A stretch of 64,000 nt of DNA from positions 1,488,001-1,552,000 of the forward strand of contig NW_027327626.1 in NCBI RefSeq assembly GCF_047675955.1, in the 5' to 3' direction. Below the pieces are notes generated by a model. That model was given only the letters and a program-made list of their open reading frames with translations, ran no database searches and was not told the origin of the DNA. The position numbers and the translations under genes were made by a program. The DNA comes from Chlorocebus sabaeus (lineage: Eukaryota > Chordata > Mammalia > Primates > Cercopithecidae). This document shows, one piece after another, positions 25,419 to 39,495 of this stretch (position 1 is the first letter of the stretch; each line of letters starts with the position of its first letter).

Positions 25419-26624
25419 TCGGTTCAAAACAGGAAAGAAGCTTTCTGAGAAACTGCTCTGTGTTCTGTTAATTCATCTCACAGAGTTACATCTTTCCCTT
25501 CAAGAAGCCTTTCGCTAAGGCTGTTCTTGTGGAATTGGCAAAGGGATATTTGGAAGCCCATAGAGGGCTATGGTGAAAAAGGAAATATCTTCCGTTCAAA
25601 ACTGGAAAGAAGCTTTCTGAGAAACTGCTCTGTGTTCTGTTAATTCATCTCACAGAGTTACATCTTTCCCTTCAAGAAGCCTTTCGCTAAGGCTGTTCTT
25701 GTGGAATTGGCAAAGCGATATTTGGAAGCGCATAGAGGGCTATGGTGAAAAAGGAAATATCTTGCGTTCAAAACTGGAAAGAAGCTTTCTGAGAAACTGC
25801 TCTGTGTTCTGTTAATTCATCTCACAGAGTTACATCTTTCCCTTCAAGAAGCCTGTCGCTAAGGCTGTTCTTGTGGAATTGGCAAAGGGATATTTGGAAG
25901 CCCATAGAGGGCTATGGTGAAAAAGGAAATATCTTCCGTTCAAAACTGGAAAGAAGCTTTCTGAGAAACTGCTCTGTGTTCTGTTAATTCATCTCACAGA
26001 GTTACATCTTTCCCTACAAGAAGAAATTCGCTAAGGCTGTTCTTGTGGAATTGGCAAAGGGATATTTGGAAGCCCTTAGAGGGCTATGGTGAAAAAGGAA
26101 ATATCTTCCGGTCAAAACTGGAAAGAAGCTTTCTGAGAAACTGCTCTGTGTTCTGTTAATTCATCTCACAGAGTTACATCTTTCCCTTCAAGAAGCCTTA
26201 CGCTAAGGCTGTTCTTGTGGAATAGGCAAAGGGATATTTGGAAGCCCATAGAGTGCTATGGTGAAAAAGGAAATATCTTCCGTTCAAAACTGGAAAGAAG
26301 CTTTCTGAGAAACTGCTCTGTGTTCTGTTAATTCATCTCACAGAGTTACAACTTTCCCTTCAAGAAGCCTTTCGCTAAGGCTGTTCTTGTGGAATTGGCA
26401 AAGGGATATTTGGAAGCCCATAGAGGGCTATGGTGAAAAAGGAAATATCTTCCGTTCAAAACTGGAAAGAAGCTTTCTGAGAAACTGCTCTGTGTTCTGT
26501 TAATTCACCTCACAGAGTTACATCTTTCCCTTCAAGAAGCCTTTGGCTAAGGCTGTTCTTGTGGAATTGGCAAAGGGATATTTGGAAGCCCCTAGAGTGC
26601 TATGGTGAAAAAGGAAATATCTTC
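25136..26624 (+). repeat. Diverged transition between left and right families
   Basis: Marker order still follows the left 15-mer (GAGGGGTATGG, TCGGTTC at 25419, TTGCGTTC at 25763, CCGGTC at 26108, CATAGAGTGC at 26254). Monomers here carry more private changes than elsewhere: CTTTTAATTC (near 25122), AAGCGATATTTGGAAGCGCAT (near 25715), TCCCTACAAGAAGAAATTCG (near 26010), GAATAGGC (near 26219), ATTCACCTC (near 26504) and CCCCTAGAGTGC (26589). Confidence 0.7.
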
Positions 26625-26649
26625 CGTTCAAAACTGGAAAGAAGCTTTC

Positions 26650-29600
26650 TGAGAAACTGCTCTGTGTTCTGTTAATTCATCTCACAGAGTTACATCTTTC
26701 CCTTCAAGAAGCCTGTCGCTAAGGCTGCTCTTGTGGAATTGGCAAAGGGATATTTGGAAGAACATAGAGTGCTATGGAGAAAAAGGAAATATCTTCCGTT
26801 CAAAACTGGAAAGACGCTTTCTGAGAAACTGCTCTGTGTTCTGTTAATTCATCTCACAGAGTTACATCTTTCCCTTCAAGAAGCCTTTCGCTAAGGCTGT
26901 TCTTGTGTAATTGGCAAAGGGATATTTGGAAGCCCATAGTGGGCTATGGTGAAAAAGGAAATATCTTCCGGTCAAAACTGGAAAGAAGCTTTCTGAGAAA
27001 CTGCTCTGTGTTCTGTTAATTCATCTCACAGAGTTACGTCTTTCCCTTCAAGAAGCCTTTCTCTAAGGATGTTCTTGTGGAATTGGCAAAGGGATATTTG
27101 GAAGCCCATAGAGGGCTATGGTGAAAAAGGAAATATCTTCCGTTCAAAACTGGAAAGAAGTTTCTGAGACACTGCTCTGTGTTCTGTTAGGTCATCTCAC
27201 AGAGTTACATCTTTCCCTTCAGGAAGACTTTCGCTAAGGCTGTTCTTGTGGAATTGGCAAAGGGATATTTGGAAGCCCATAGAGGGCTATGGTGAAAAAG
27301 GAAATATCTTCCGTTCAAAACTGGAAAGAAGCTTTCTGAGAAACTGCTCTGGGTTCTGTTAATTTATCTCACAGAGTTACATCTTTCCCTTCAAGAAGCC
27401 TTTCGCTAAGGCTGTTCTTGTGGAATTGGCAAAGGGATATTTGGAAGCCCATAGAGGGCTATGGTGAAAAAGGAAATATCTTCCGTTCAAAACTGGAAAG
27501 AAGCTTTCTGAGAAACTGCTCTGTGTTCTGTTAATTCATCTCACAGAGTTACATCTTTCCCTTCAAGAAGCCTTTCGCTAAGGCTGTTCTTGTGGAATTG
27601 GAAAAGGGATATTTGGAAGCCCATAGAGGGCTATGGTGAAAAAGGAAATATCTTCCGTTCAAAACTGGAAAGACGCTTTCTGAGAAACTGCTCTGTGTTC
27701 TGTTAATTCATCTCACAGAGTTACATCTTTCCCTTCAGGAAGCCTTTCGCTAAGGCTGTTCTTGTGTAATTGGCAAAGGGATATTTGGAAGCCCATAGTG
27801 GGCTATGGTGAAAAAGGAAATATCTTCCGTTCAAAACTGGAAAGAAGCTTTCTGAGCAACTGCTCTGTGTTCTGTTAATTCATCTCACAGAGTTACATCT
27901 TTCCCTTCAAGAAGACTTTCGTTAAGGCTGTTCTTGTGGAATTGGCAAAGGGATATTTGGAAGCCCATAGAGGGTTATGGTGAAAAAGGAAATATCTTCC
28001 GTTCAAAACTGGAAAGAAGCTTTCTGAGAAACTGCTCTGTGTTCTGCTAATTCATCTCACAGAATTACATCTTTCCCTTCAAGAAGCCTTTCGCTAAGGC
28101 TGTTCTTGTGTAATTGACAAAGGGATATTTGGAAGCCCATAGTGGGCTATGTTGAAAAAGGAAATATCTTCCGTTCAAAACTGGAAAGAAGCTTTCTGAG
28201 AAACTGCTCTGTGTTCTGTTAATTCATCTCACAGAGTTACATCTTTCCCTTCAAGAAGCCTTTCGCTAAGGCTGTTCTTGTGTAATTGGCAAAGGTATAT
28301 TTGGAAGCCCATAGTGGGCTATGGTGAAAAAGGAAATATCTTCCGTTCAAAACTGGAAAGAAGCTTTCTGAGAAACTGCTCTGTGTTCTGTTAATTCATC
28401 TCACAGAGTTACGTCTTTCCCTTCAAGAAGCCTTTCTCTAAGGATGTTCTTGTGGAATGGGCAAAGGGATACTTGGAAGCCCATAGAGGGCTATGGTGAA
28501 AAAGGAAATATCTTCCGTTCAAAACTGGAAAGAAGTTTCTGAGACACTGCTCTGTGTTCTCTTAGGTCATCTCACAGAGTTACATCTTTCCCTTCAGGAA
28601 GACTTTCGCTAAGGCTGTTCTTGTGGAATTGGCAAAGGGATATTTGGAAGCCCATAGAGGGCTATGGTGAAAAAGGAAATATCTTCCGTTCAAAACTGGA
28701 AAGAAGCTTTCTGAGAAACTGCTCTGTGTTCTGTTAATTCATCTCACAGAGTTACATCTTTCCCTTCAAGAAGCCTGTCGCTAAGGCTGTTCTTGTGGAA
28801 TTGGCAATGGGATATTTGGAAGCCCATAGAGGGCTATGGTGAAAAAGGAAATATCTTCCGTTCAAAACTGGAAAGAAGCTTTCTGAGCAACTGCTCTGTG
28901 TTCTATTAATTCATCTCACAGAGTTACATCTTTCCCTTCAAGAAGCCTGTCGCTAAGGCTGTTCTCTTGGAATTGGCAATGGGATATATGGAAGCCCTTA
29001 GAGGGCTATGGTGAAAAAGGAAATATCTTCCGTTCAAAACTGGAAAGAAGCTTTCTGAGAAACTGCTCTGTGTTCTGTTAATTCATCTCACAGAGTTACA
29101 TCTTTCCCTTCAAGAAGCCTTTCGCTAAGGCTGTTCTTGTGGAATTGTCAAAGGGATATTTGGAAGCCCATAGAAGGCTATGGTGAAAAAGGAAATATCT
29201 TCCGTTCAAAACTGGAAAGAAGCTTTCTGAGAAACTGCTCTGTGTTCTGTTAATTCATCTCACAGAGTTACATCTTTCCCTTCAAGAAGCCTGTCGCTAA
29301 GGCTGTTCTTGTGGAATTGGCAAAGGGATATTTGGAAGCCCATAGAGGGCTATGGTGAAAAAGGAAATATCTTCCGTTCAAAACTGGAAAGAAGCTTTCT
29401 GAGAAACTGCTCTGTGTTCTGTTAATTCATCTCACAGAGTTACATCTTTCCCTTCAAGAAGCCTTTCGCTAAGGCTGTTCTTGTGGAATTGCAAAGGGAT
29501 ATTTGGAAGCCCATAAAGGGCTATGGTGAAAAAGGAAATATCTTCCGTTCAAAACTGGAAAAAAGCTTTCTGAGAAACTGCTCTGTGTTCTGTTAATTCA

Positions 29601-32322
29601 TCTAACAGAGTTACATCTTTCCCTTCAAGAAGCCTGTCGCTAAGGCTGTTCTTGTGGAATTGGCAAAGGGATATTTGGAAGCCCATAGAGGGCTATGGTG
29701 AAAAAGGAAATATCTTCCGTTCAAAACTGGAAAGAAGCTTTCGGAGAAACTGCTCTGTGTTCTGTTAATTCATCTCACAGAGTTACATCTTTCCCTTCAA
29801 GAAGCCTGTCGCTAAGGCTGTTCTTGTGGAATTGGCAAAGGGATATTTGGAAGCCCATAGAGGGGTATGGTGAAAAAGGAAATATCTTCCGTTCAAAACT
29901 GGAAAGAAGCTTTCTGAGAAACTGCTCTGTGTTCTGTTAATTCATCTCACAGAGTTACATCTCTCCCTTCAAGAAGCCTGTCGCTAAGGCTCTTCTTGTG
30001 GAATTGGCAAAGGGATATTTGGAAGCCCATAGAGGGCTATGGTGAAAAAGGAAATTTCTTCCGTTCAAAACTGGAAAGAAGCTTTCTGAGAAACTGCTCT
30101 GTGTTCTGTTAATTCATCTCACAGAGTTACATCTTTCCCTTCAAGAAGCCTTTCGCTAAGGCTGTTCTTGTGGAATTGGCAAAGGGATATTTGGAAGCCC
30201 ATAAAGGGCTATGGTGAAAAAGGAAATATCTTCCGTTCAAAACTGGAAAGAAGCTTTCTGAGAAACTGCTCTGTTTTGTGTTAATTCATCTCACAGAGTT
30301 TCATCTTTCCCTTCAAGAAGCCTTTCGCTAAGGCTGTTCTTGTGGATTTGGCAAAGGGATATTTGGAAGCCCATAGAGGGCTATGGTGAAAAAGGAAATA
30401 TCTTCCTTTCAAAACTGGAAAAAAGCTTTCGGAGAAAGTGCTCTGTGTTCTGTTAATTCATCTCACAGAGTTACATCTTTCCCTTCAAGAAGCCTTTCGC
30501 TAAGGCTGTTCTTGTGGAATTGGCAAAGGGATATTTGGAAGCCCATAGAGGGCTATGGTGAGAAAGGAAATATCTTCCGTTCAAAACTGGAAGGAAGCTT
30601 TCTGAGAAACTGCTCTGTGTTCTGTTAATTCATCTCACAGAGTTACATCTTTCCCTTCAAGAAGCCTTTCGCTAAGGCTGTTCTTGTGGAATTGGCAAAG
30701 GGATATTTGGAAGCCCATAGAGTGCTATGGTGAAAAAGGAAATATCTTCCGTTCAATACTGGAAAGAAGCTTTCTGAGAAACTGCTCTGTGTTCTGTTAA
30801 TTCATCTCACAGAGTTACATCTTTCCCTTCAAGAAGCCTTTCGCTAAGGCTGTTCTTGTGGAATTGGCAAAGGGATATTTGGAAGCCCATAGAGGGCTAT
30901 GGTGAAAAGGGAAATATCTTCCGTTCAAAACTGGAAAGAAGCTTTCTGAGATACTGCTCTGTGTTCTGTTAATTCATCTCACATAGTTACATCTTTCCCT
31001 TCAAGAAGCCATTCGCTAAGGCTGTTCTTGTGGAATTGGCAAAGGGATATTTGGAAGCCCATAGAGGGCTATGGTGAAAAAGGAAATATCTTCCGGTCAA
31101 AACTGGAAAGAAGCTTTCTGAGAAACTGCTCTGTGTTCTGTTAATTCATCTCACAGAGTTACATCTTTCCCTTCAAGAAGCCTTTCGCTAAGGCTGTTCT
31201 TGTGGAATTGGCAAAGGGATATTTGGAAGCCCATAGAGGGCTATGGTGAAAAAGGAAATATCTTCCGTTCAAAACTGGAAAGAAGCTTTCTGAGAAACTG
31301 CTCTGTGTTCTGTTAATTCATCTCACAGAGTTACATCTTTCCCTTCAAGAAGCCTGTCGCTAAGGCTGTTCTTGTGGAATTGGCAAAGTGATATTTGGAA
31401 GCCCATAGAGGGCTATGGTGAAAAAGGAAATATCTTCCGTTCAAAACTGGAAAGAAGCTTTCTGAGAAACTGCTCTGTGTTCTGTTAATTCATCTCACAG
31501 AGTTACATCTTTCCCTTCAAGAAGCCTTTCGCTAAGGCTGTTCTTGTGGAATTGGCAAAGGGATATTTGGAAGCCCATAGAGGGCTATGGTGAAAAAGGA
31601 AATATCTTAGGTTCAAAACTGGAAAGAAGCTTTCTGAGAAACTGCTCTGTGTTCTGTTAATTCATCTCACAGAGTTACATCTTTCCCTTCAAGAAGCCTT
31701 TCGCTAAGGCTGTTCTTGTGGAATTGGCAAAGGGATATTTGGAAGCCCATAGAGGGCTATGGTGAAAAAGAAAATATCTTCCGTTCAAAACTGGAAAGAA
31801 GCTTTCGGATAAACTGCTCTGTGTTCTGTTAATTCATCTCACAGAGTTACATCTTTCCCTTCAAGAAGCCTTTCGCTAAGGCTGTTCTTGTGGAATTGGC
31901 AAAGGGATATTTGGAAGCCCATAAAGGGCTATGGTGAAAAAGGAAATATCTTCCGTTCAAAACTGGAAAGAAGCTTTCTGAGAAACTGCTCTGTGTTCTG
32001 TTAATTCATCTCACAGAGTTACATCTTTCCCTTCAAGAAGCCTTTCGCTAAGGCTGTTCTTGTGGAATTGGCAAAGGGATATTTGGAAGCCCATAGAGGG
32101 CTATGGTGAAAAAGGAAATATCTTCCGTTCAAAACTGGAAAGAAGCTTTCTGAGAAACTGCTCTGTGTTCTGTTAATTCATCTCATAGAGTTACATCTTT
32201 CCCTTCAAGAAGCCTGTCGCTAAGGCTGTTCTTGTGGAATTGGCAAAGGGATATTTGGAAGCCCATAGAGGGCTATGGTGAAAAAGGAAATATCTTCAGT
32301 TCAAAACTGGAAAGAAGCTTTC
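26650..32322 (+). repeat. 33-monomer unit, copy 1 (5,673 bp)
   Basis: Starts within 26,628-26,725. Markers are GGCTGCTCTTG with GGAAGAACATAGAG (26723-26765), TTACGTCTTTC (27036 and near 28410), the 1-bp-deleted GAAGTTTCTGAGACACTG monomer twice (27161 and 28536, 8 monomers apart), GAATTGCAAAGG (near 29488), GAAATTTCTTCC (near 30051), and the TTCCTTTC / CGGAGAAAGTG monomer (30383). Its length of 33 x 172 minus 3 is explained by three single-base deletions. Confidence 0.85.
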
Positions 32323-35300
32323 TGAGAAACTGCTCTGTGTTCTGTTAATTCATCTCACAGAGTTACATCTTTCCCTTCAAGAAGCCTGTCGCTAAGGCTG
32401 CTCTTGTGGAATTGGCAAAGGGATATTTGGAAGAACATAGAGTGCTATGGAGAAAAAGGAAATATCTTCCGTTCAAAACTGGAAAGACGCTTTCTGAGAA
32501 ACTGCTCTGTGTTCTGTTAATTCATCTCACAGAGTTACATCTTTCCCTTCAAGAAGCCTTTCGCTAAGGCTGTTCTTGTGTAATTGGCAAAGGGATATTT
32601 GGAAGCCCATAGTGGGCTATGGTGAAAAAGGAAATATCTTCCGGTCAAAACTGGAAAGAAGCTTTCTGAGAAACTGCTCTGTGTTCTGTTAATTCATCTC
32701 ACAGAGTTACGTCTTTCCCTTCAAGAAGCCTTTCTCTAAGGATGTTCTTGTGGAATTGGCAAAGGGATATTTGGAAGCCCATAGAGGGCTATGGTGAAAA
32801 AGGAAATATCTTCCGTTCAAAACTGGAAAGAAGTTTCTGAGACACTGCTCTGTGTTCTGTTAGGTCATCTCACAGAGTTACATCTTTCCCTTCAGGAAGA
32901 CTTTCGCTAAGGCTGTTCTTGTGGAATTGGCAAAGGGATATTTGGAAGCCCATAGAGGGCTATGGTGAAAAAGGAAATATCTTCCGTTCAAAACTGGAAA
33001 GAAGCTTTCTGAGAAACTGCTCTGGGTTCTGTTAATTTATCTCACAGAGTTACATCTTTCCCTTCAAGAAGCCTTTCGCTAAGGCTGTTCTTGTGGAATT
33101 GGCAAAGGGATATTTGGAAGCCCATAGAGGGCTATGGTGAAAAAGGAAATATCTTCCGTTCAAAACTGGAAAGAAGCTTTCTGAGAAACTGCTCTGTGTT
33201 CTGTTAATTCATCTCACAGAGTTACATCTTTCCCTTCAAGAAGCCTTTCGCTAAGGCTGTTCTTGTGGAATTGGAAAAGGGATATTTGGAAGCCCATAGA
33301 GGGCTATGGTGAAAAAGGAAATATCTTCCGTTCAAAACTGGAAAGACGCTTTCTGAGAAACTGCTCTGTGTTCTGTTAATTCATCTCACAGAGTTACATC
33401 TTTCCCTTCAGGAAGCCTTTCGCTAAGGCTGTTCTTGTGTAATTGGCAAAGGGATATTTGGAAGCCCATAGTGGGCTATGGTGAAAAAGGAAATATCTTC
33501 CGTTCAAAACTGGAAAGAAGCTTTCTGAGCAACTGCTCTGTGTTCTGTTAATTCATCTCACAGAGTTACATCTTTCCCTTCAAGAAGACTTTCGTTAAGG
33601 CTGTTCTTGTGGAATTGGCAAAGGGATATTTGGAAGCCCATAGAGGGTTATGGTGAAAAAGGAAATATCTTCCGTTCAAAACTGGAAAGAACCTTTCTGA
33701 GAAACTGCTCTGTGTTCTGCTAATTCATCTCACAGAATTACATCTTTCCCTTCAAGAAGCCTTTCGCTAAGGCTGTTCTTGTGTAATTGACAAAGGGATA
33801 TTTGGAAGCCCATAGTGGGCTATGTTGAAAAAGGAAATATCTTCCGTTCAAAACTGGAAAGAAGCTTTCTGAGAAACTGCTCTGTGTTCTGTTAATTCAT
33901 CTCACAGAGTTACATCTTTCCCTTCAAGAAGCCTTTCGCTAAGGCTGTTCTTGTGTAATTGGCAAAGGTATATTTGGAAGCCCATAGTGGGCTATGGTGA
34001 AAAAGGAAATATCTTCCGTTCAAAACTGGAAAGAAGCTTTCTGAGAAACTGCTCTGTGTTCTGTTAATTCATCTCACAGAGTTACGTCTTTCCCTTCAAG
34101 AAGCCTTTCTCTAAGGATGTTCTTGTGGAATGGGCAAAGGGATACTTGGAAGCCCATAGAGGGCTATGGTGAAAAAGGAAATATCTTCCGTTCAAAACTG
34201 GAAAGAAGTTTCTGAGACACTGCTCTGTGTTCTCTTAGGTCATCTCACAGAGTTACATCTTTCCCTTCAGGAAGACTTTCGCTAAGGCTGTTCTTGTGGA
34301 ATTGGCAAAGGGATATTTGGAAGCCCATAGAGGGCTATGGTGAAAAAGGAAATATCTTCCGTTCAAAACTGGAAAGAAGCTTTCTGAGAAACTGCTCTGT
34401 GTTCTGTTAATTCATCTCACAGAGTTACATCTTTCCCTTCAAGAAGCCTGTCGCTAAGGCTGTTCTTGTGGAATTGGCAATGGGATATTTGGAAGCCCAT
34501 AGAGGGCTATGGTGAAAAAGGAAATATCTTCCGTTCAAAACTGGAAAGAAGCTTTCTGAGCAACTGCTCTGTGTTCTATTAATTCATCTCACAGAGTTAC
34601 ATCTTTCCCTTCAAGAAGCCTGTCGCTAAGGCTGTTCTCTTGGAATTGGCAATGGGATATATGGAAGCCCTTAGAGGGCTATGGTGAAAAAGGAAATATC
34701 TTCCGTTCAAAACTGGAAAGAAGCTTTCTGAGAAACTGCTCTGTGTTCTGTTAATTCATCTCACAGAGTTACATCTTTCCCTTCAAGAAGCCTTTCGCTA
34801 AGGCTGTTCTTGTGGAATTGTCAAAGGGATATTTGGAAGCCCATAGAAGGCTATGGTGAAAAAGGAAATATCTTCCGTTCAAAACTGGAAAGAAGCTTTC
34901 TGAGAAACTGCTCTGTGTTCTGTTAATTCATCTCACAGAGTTACATCTTTCCCTTCAAGAAGCCTGTCGCTAAGGCTGTTCTTGTGGAATTGGCAAAGGG
35001 ATATTTGGAAGCCCATAGAGGGCTATGGTGAAAAAGGAAATATCTTCCGTTCAAAACTGGAAAGAAGCTTTCTGAGAAACTGCTCTGTGTTCTGTTAATT
35101 CATCTCACAGAGTTACATCTTTCCCTTCAAGAAGCCTTTCGCTAAGGCTGTTCTTGTGGAATTGCAAAGGGATATTTGGAAGCCCATAAAGGGCTATGGT
35201 GAAAAAGGAAATATCTTCCGTTCAAAACTGGAAAAAAGCTTTCTGAGAAACTGCTCTGTGTTCTGTTAATTCATCTAACAGAGTTACATCTTTCCCTTCA

Positions 35301-38040
35301 AGAAGCCTGTCGCTAAGGCTGTTCTTGTGGAATTGGCAAAGGGATATTTGGAAGCCCATAGAGGGCTATGGTGAAAAAGGAAATATCTTCCGTTCAAAAC
35401 TGGAAAGAAGCTTTCGGAGAAACTGCTCTGTGTTCTGTTAATTCATCTCACAGAGTTACATCTTTCCCTTCAAGAAGCCTGTCGCTAAGGCTGTTCTTGT
35501 GGAATTGGCAAAGGGATATTTGGAAGCCCATAGAGGGGTATGGTGAAAAAGGAAATATCTTCCGTTCAAAACTGGAAAGAAGCTTTCTGAGAAACTGCTC
35601 TGTGTTCTGTTAATTCATCTCACAGAGTTACATCTCTCCCTTCAAGAAGCCTGTCGCTAAGGCTCTTCTTGTGGAATTGGCAAAGGGATATTTGGAAGCC
35701 CATAGAGGGCTATGGTGAAAAAGGAAATTTCTTCCGTTCAAAACTGGAAAGAAGCTTTCTGAGAAACTGCTCTGTGTTCTGTTAATTCATCTCACAGAGT
35801 TACATCTTTCCCTTCAAGAAGCCTTTCGCTAAGGCTGTTCTTGTGGAATTGGCAAAGGGATATTTGGAAGCCCATAAAGGGCTATGGTGAAAAAGGAAAT
35901 ATCTTCCGTTCAAAACTGGAAAGAAGCTTTCTGAGAAACTGCTCTGTTTTGTGTTAATTCATCTCACAGAGTTTCATCTTTCCCTTCAAGAAGCCTTTCG
36001 CTAAGGCTGTTCTTGTGGATTTGGCAAAGGGATATTTGGAAGCCCATAGAGGGCTATGGTGAAAAAGGAAATATCTTCCTTTCAAAACTGGAAAAAAGCT
36101 TTCGGAGAAAGTGCTCTGTGTTCTGTTAATTCATCTCACAGAGTTACATCTTTCCCTTCAAGAAGCCTTTCGCTAAGGCTGTTCTTGTGGAATTGGCAAA
36201 GGGATATTTGGAAGCCCATAGAGGGCTATGGTGAGAAAGGAAATATCTTCCGTTCAAAACTGGAAGGAAGCTTTCTGAGAAACTGCTCTGTGTTCTGTTA
36301 ATTCATCTCACAGAGTTACATCTTTCCCTTCAAGAAGCCTTTCGCTAAGGCTGTTCTTGTGGAATTGGCAAAGGGATATTTGGAAGCCCATAGAGTGCTA
36401 TGGTGAAAAAGGAAATATCTTCCGTTCAATACTGGAAAGAAGCTTTCTGAGAAACTGCTCTGTGTTCTGTTAATTCATCTCACAGAGTTACATCTTTCCC
36501 TTCAAGAAGCCTTTCGCTAAGGCTGTTCTTGTGGAATTGGCAAAGGGATATTTGGAAGCCCATAGAGGGCTATGGTGAAAAGGGAAATATCTTCCGTTCA
36601 AAACTGGAAAGAAGCTTTCTGAGATACTGCTCTGTGTTCTGTTAATTCATCTCACATAGTTACATCTTTCCCTTCAAGAAGCCATTCGCTAAGGCTGTTC
36701 TTGTGGAATTGGCAAAGGGATATTTGGAAGCCCATAGAGGGCTATGGTGAAAAAGGAAATATCTTCCGGTCAAAACTGGAAAGAAGCTTTCTGAGAAACT
36801 GCTCTGTGTTCTGTTAATTCATCTCACAGAGTTACATCTTTCCCTTCAAGAAGCCTTTCGCTAAGGCTGTTCTTGTGGAATTGGCAAAGGGATATTTGGA
36901 AGCCCATAGAGGGCTATGGTGAAAAAGGAAATATCTTCCGTTCAAAACTGGAAAGAAGCTTTCTGAGAAACTGCTCTGTGTTCTGTTAATTCATCTCACA
37001 GAGTTACATCTTTCCCTTCAAGAAGCCTGTCGCTAAGGCTGTTCTTGTGGAATTGGCAAAGTGATATTTGGAAGCCCATAGAGGGCTATGGTGAAAAAGG
37101 AAATATCTTCCGTTCAAAACTGGAAAGAAGCTTTCTGAGAAACTGCTCTGTGTTCTGTTAATTCATCTCACAGAGTTACATCTTTCCCTTCAAGAAGCCT
37201 TTCGCTAAGGCTGTTCTTGTGGAATTGGCAAAGGGATATTTGGAAGCCCATAGAGGGCTATGGTGAAAAAGGAAATATCTTAGGTTCAAAACTGGAAAGA
37301 AGCTTTCTGAGAAACTGCTCTGTGTTCTGTTAATTCATCTCACAGAGTTACATCTTTCCCTTCAAGAAGCCTTTCGCTAAGGCTGTTCTTGTGGAATTGG
37401 CAAAGGGATATTTGGAAGCCCATAGAGGGCTATGGTGAAAAAGAAAATATCTTCCGTTCAAAACTGGAAAGAAGCTTTCGGATAAACTGCTCTGTGTTCT
37501 GTTAATTCATCTCACAGAGTTACATCTTTCCCTTCAAGAAGCCTTTCGCTAAGGCTGTTCTTGTGGAATTGGCAAAGGGATATTTGGAAGCCCATAAAGG
37601 GCTATGGTGAAAAAGGAAATATCTTCCGTTCAAAACTGGAAAGAAGCTTTCTGAGAAACTGCTCTGTGTTCTGTTAATTCATCTCACAGAGTTACATCTT
37701 TCCCTTCAAGAAGCCTTTCGCTAAGGCTGTTCTTGTGGAATTGGCAAAGGGATATTTGGAAGCCCATAGAGGGCTATGGTGAAAAAGGAAATATCTTCCG
37801 TTCAAAACTGGAAAGAAGCTTTCTGAGAAACTGCTCTGTGTTCTGTTAATTCATCTCATAGAGTTACATCTTTCCCTTCAAGAAGCCTGTCGCTAAGGCT
37901 GTTCTTGTGGAATTGGCAAAGGGATATTTGGAAGCCCATAGAGGGCTATGGTGAAAAAGGAAATATCTTCAGTTCAAAACTGGAAAGAAGCTTTCTGAGA
38001 AACTGCTCTGTGTTCTGTTAATTCATCTCACAGAGTTACA
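32323..38040 (+). repeat. 33-monomer unit, copy 2
   Basis: Every marker of copy 1 recurs 5,673 bp later (GCTGCTC at 32396; GAAATTTC near 35724; TTCCTTTC monomer at 36056). A private change is GAACCTTTCTG near 33689, which removes a HindIII site. Its right end, near 38,060, changes to AGCCTTACGC where copy 1 reads on into copy 2. Confidence 0.87.
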
Positions 38041-39495
38041 TCTTTCCCTTCAAGAAGCCTTACGCTAAGGCTGTTCTTGTGGAATTGGCAAAGGGATATT
38101 TGGAAGCCCATAGAGGGCTATGGTGAAAAAGGAAATATCTTCCGTTCAAAACTGGAAAGAAGCTTTCTGAGAAACTGCTCTGTGTTCTGTTAATTCATCT
38201 CACAGAGTTACATCTTTCCCTTTAAGAAGCCTTTCGCTAAGGCTGTTCTTGTGGAATTGGCAAAGGGATATTTGGAAGCCCATAGAGGGCTATGGTGAAA
38301 AAGGAAATATCTTCCGATCAAAACTGAAAAGAAGCTTTCTGAGAAACTGCTCTGTGTTCTGTTAATTTATCTCACAGAGTTACATCTTTCCATTCAAGAA
38401 GTCTTTCGCTAAGGCTGTTCTTGTGGAATTCGCAAAGGGATATTTGGAAGCCCATAGAGGGCTATGGTGAAAAAGGAAATATCTTCCGTTCAAAACTGGA
38501 AAGAAGCTTTCTGAGAAACTGCTCTGTGTTCTGTTAATTCATCTCACAGAGTTACATCTTTCCCTTCAAGAAGCCTTTCGCTAAGGCTGTTCTTGTGGAA
38601 TTGGTAAAGGGATATTTGGAAGCCCGTAGAAGGCTATGGTGAAAAAGGAAATATCTTCCGTTCAAAACTGGAAAGAAGCTTTCTGAGAAACTGCTCTGTG
38701 TTCTGTTAATTCATCTCACAGAGTTACATCTTTCCCTTCAAGAAGCCTGTCGCTAAGGTTGTTCTTCTGGAATTGGCAAAGGGATATTTGGAAGCCCATA
38801 GAGGGCTACGTTGAGAAAGGAAATATCTTCCGTTCAAAACTGGAAAGAAACTTTCTGAGAAACTGCTCTGTGTTCTGTTAATTCATCTCACAGAGTTACA
38901 TCATTCCCTTCAAGAAGCCTGTCGCTAAGGCTGTTCTCTTGGAATTTGCAAAGGGATATTTGGAAGCCCATAGAGGGCTATGGTGAAAAAGGAAATATCT
39001 TCCGTTCAAAACTGGAAAGAAGCTTTCTGAGAAACTGCTCTGTGTTCTGTTAATTCATCTCACAGAGTTAAATCTTTCCCTTCAAGAAGCCTTTCGCTAA
39101 GGCTGTTCTTGTGGAATTGGCAAAGGGATATTTGGAAGCCCATAGAGGGCTATGGTGAAAAAGGAAATATCTTCCGTTCAAAACTGGAAAGAAGCTTTCT
39201 GAGAAACTGCTCTGTGTTCTGTTAATTCATCTCACAGAGGTAAATCTTTCCCTTCAAGAAGCCTTTCGCTAAGGCTGTTCTTGTGGAATTGGCAAAGGGA
39301 TATTTGGAAGCCCATAAAGGGCTATGGTGAAAAAGGAAATATCTTCCGTTCAAAACTGGAAAGAAGCTTTCTGAGAAACTGCTCTGTGTTCTGTTAATTC
39401 ATCTCACAGAGTTACATCTTTCCCTTCAAGAAGCCTTTCGCTAAGGCTGTTCTTGTGGAATTGGCAAAGGGATATTTGGAAGCCCATAGAGGGCT
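36056..39495 (+). repeat. 20-monomer higher-order unit (3,440 bp), first complete copy
   Basis: Begins at the monomer with TTCCTTTC, AAAAAAGC and CGGAGAAAGTG. It then shows GTGAGAAAGG, AGAGTGC with CAATACTGG, GAAAAGGGAAAT with GAGATACTG, CACATAGTTAC with CCATTCG, AAAGTGATAT, CTTAGGTTC, GAAAAAGAAAATATC with CGGATAAAC, CATAAAGGG, CTCATAGAG with TTCAGTTC, CCGATC with CTGAAAAG, CATTCAAGAAGTC, GAATTCGC, CCGTAGAAGG, CTACGTTGAG, TTCTCTTGGAATTTGC, GTTAAATC and GAGGTAAATC. The length is exactly 20 x 172. A partial copy exists from 30383 within 33-mer copy 1. Confidence 0.88.
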
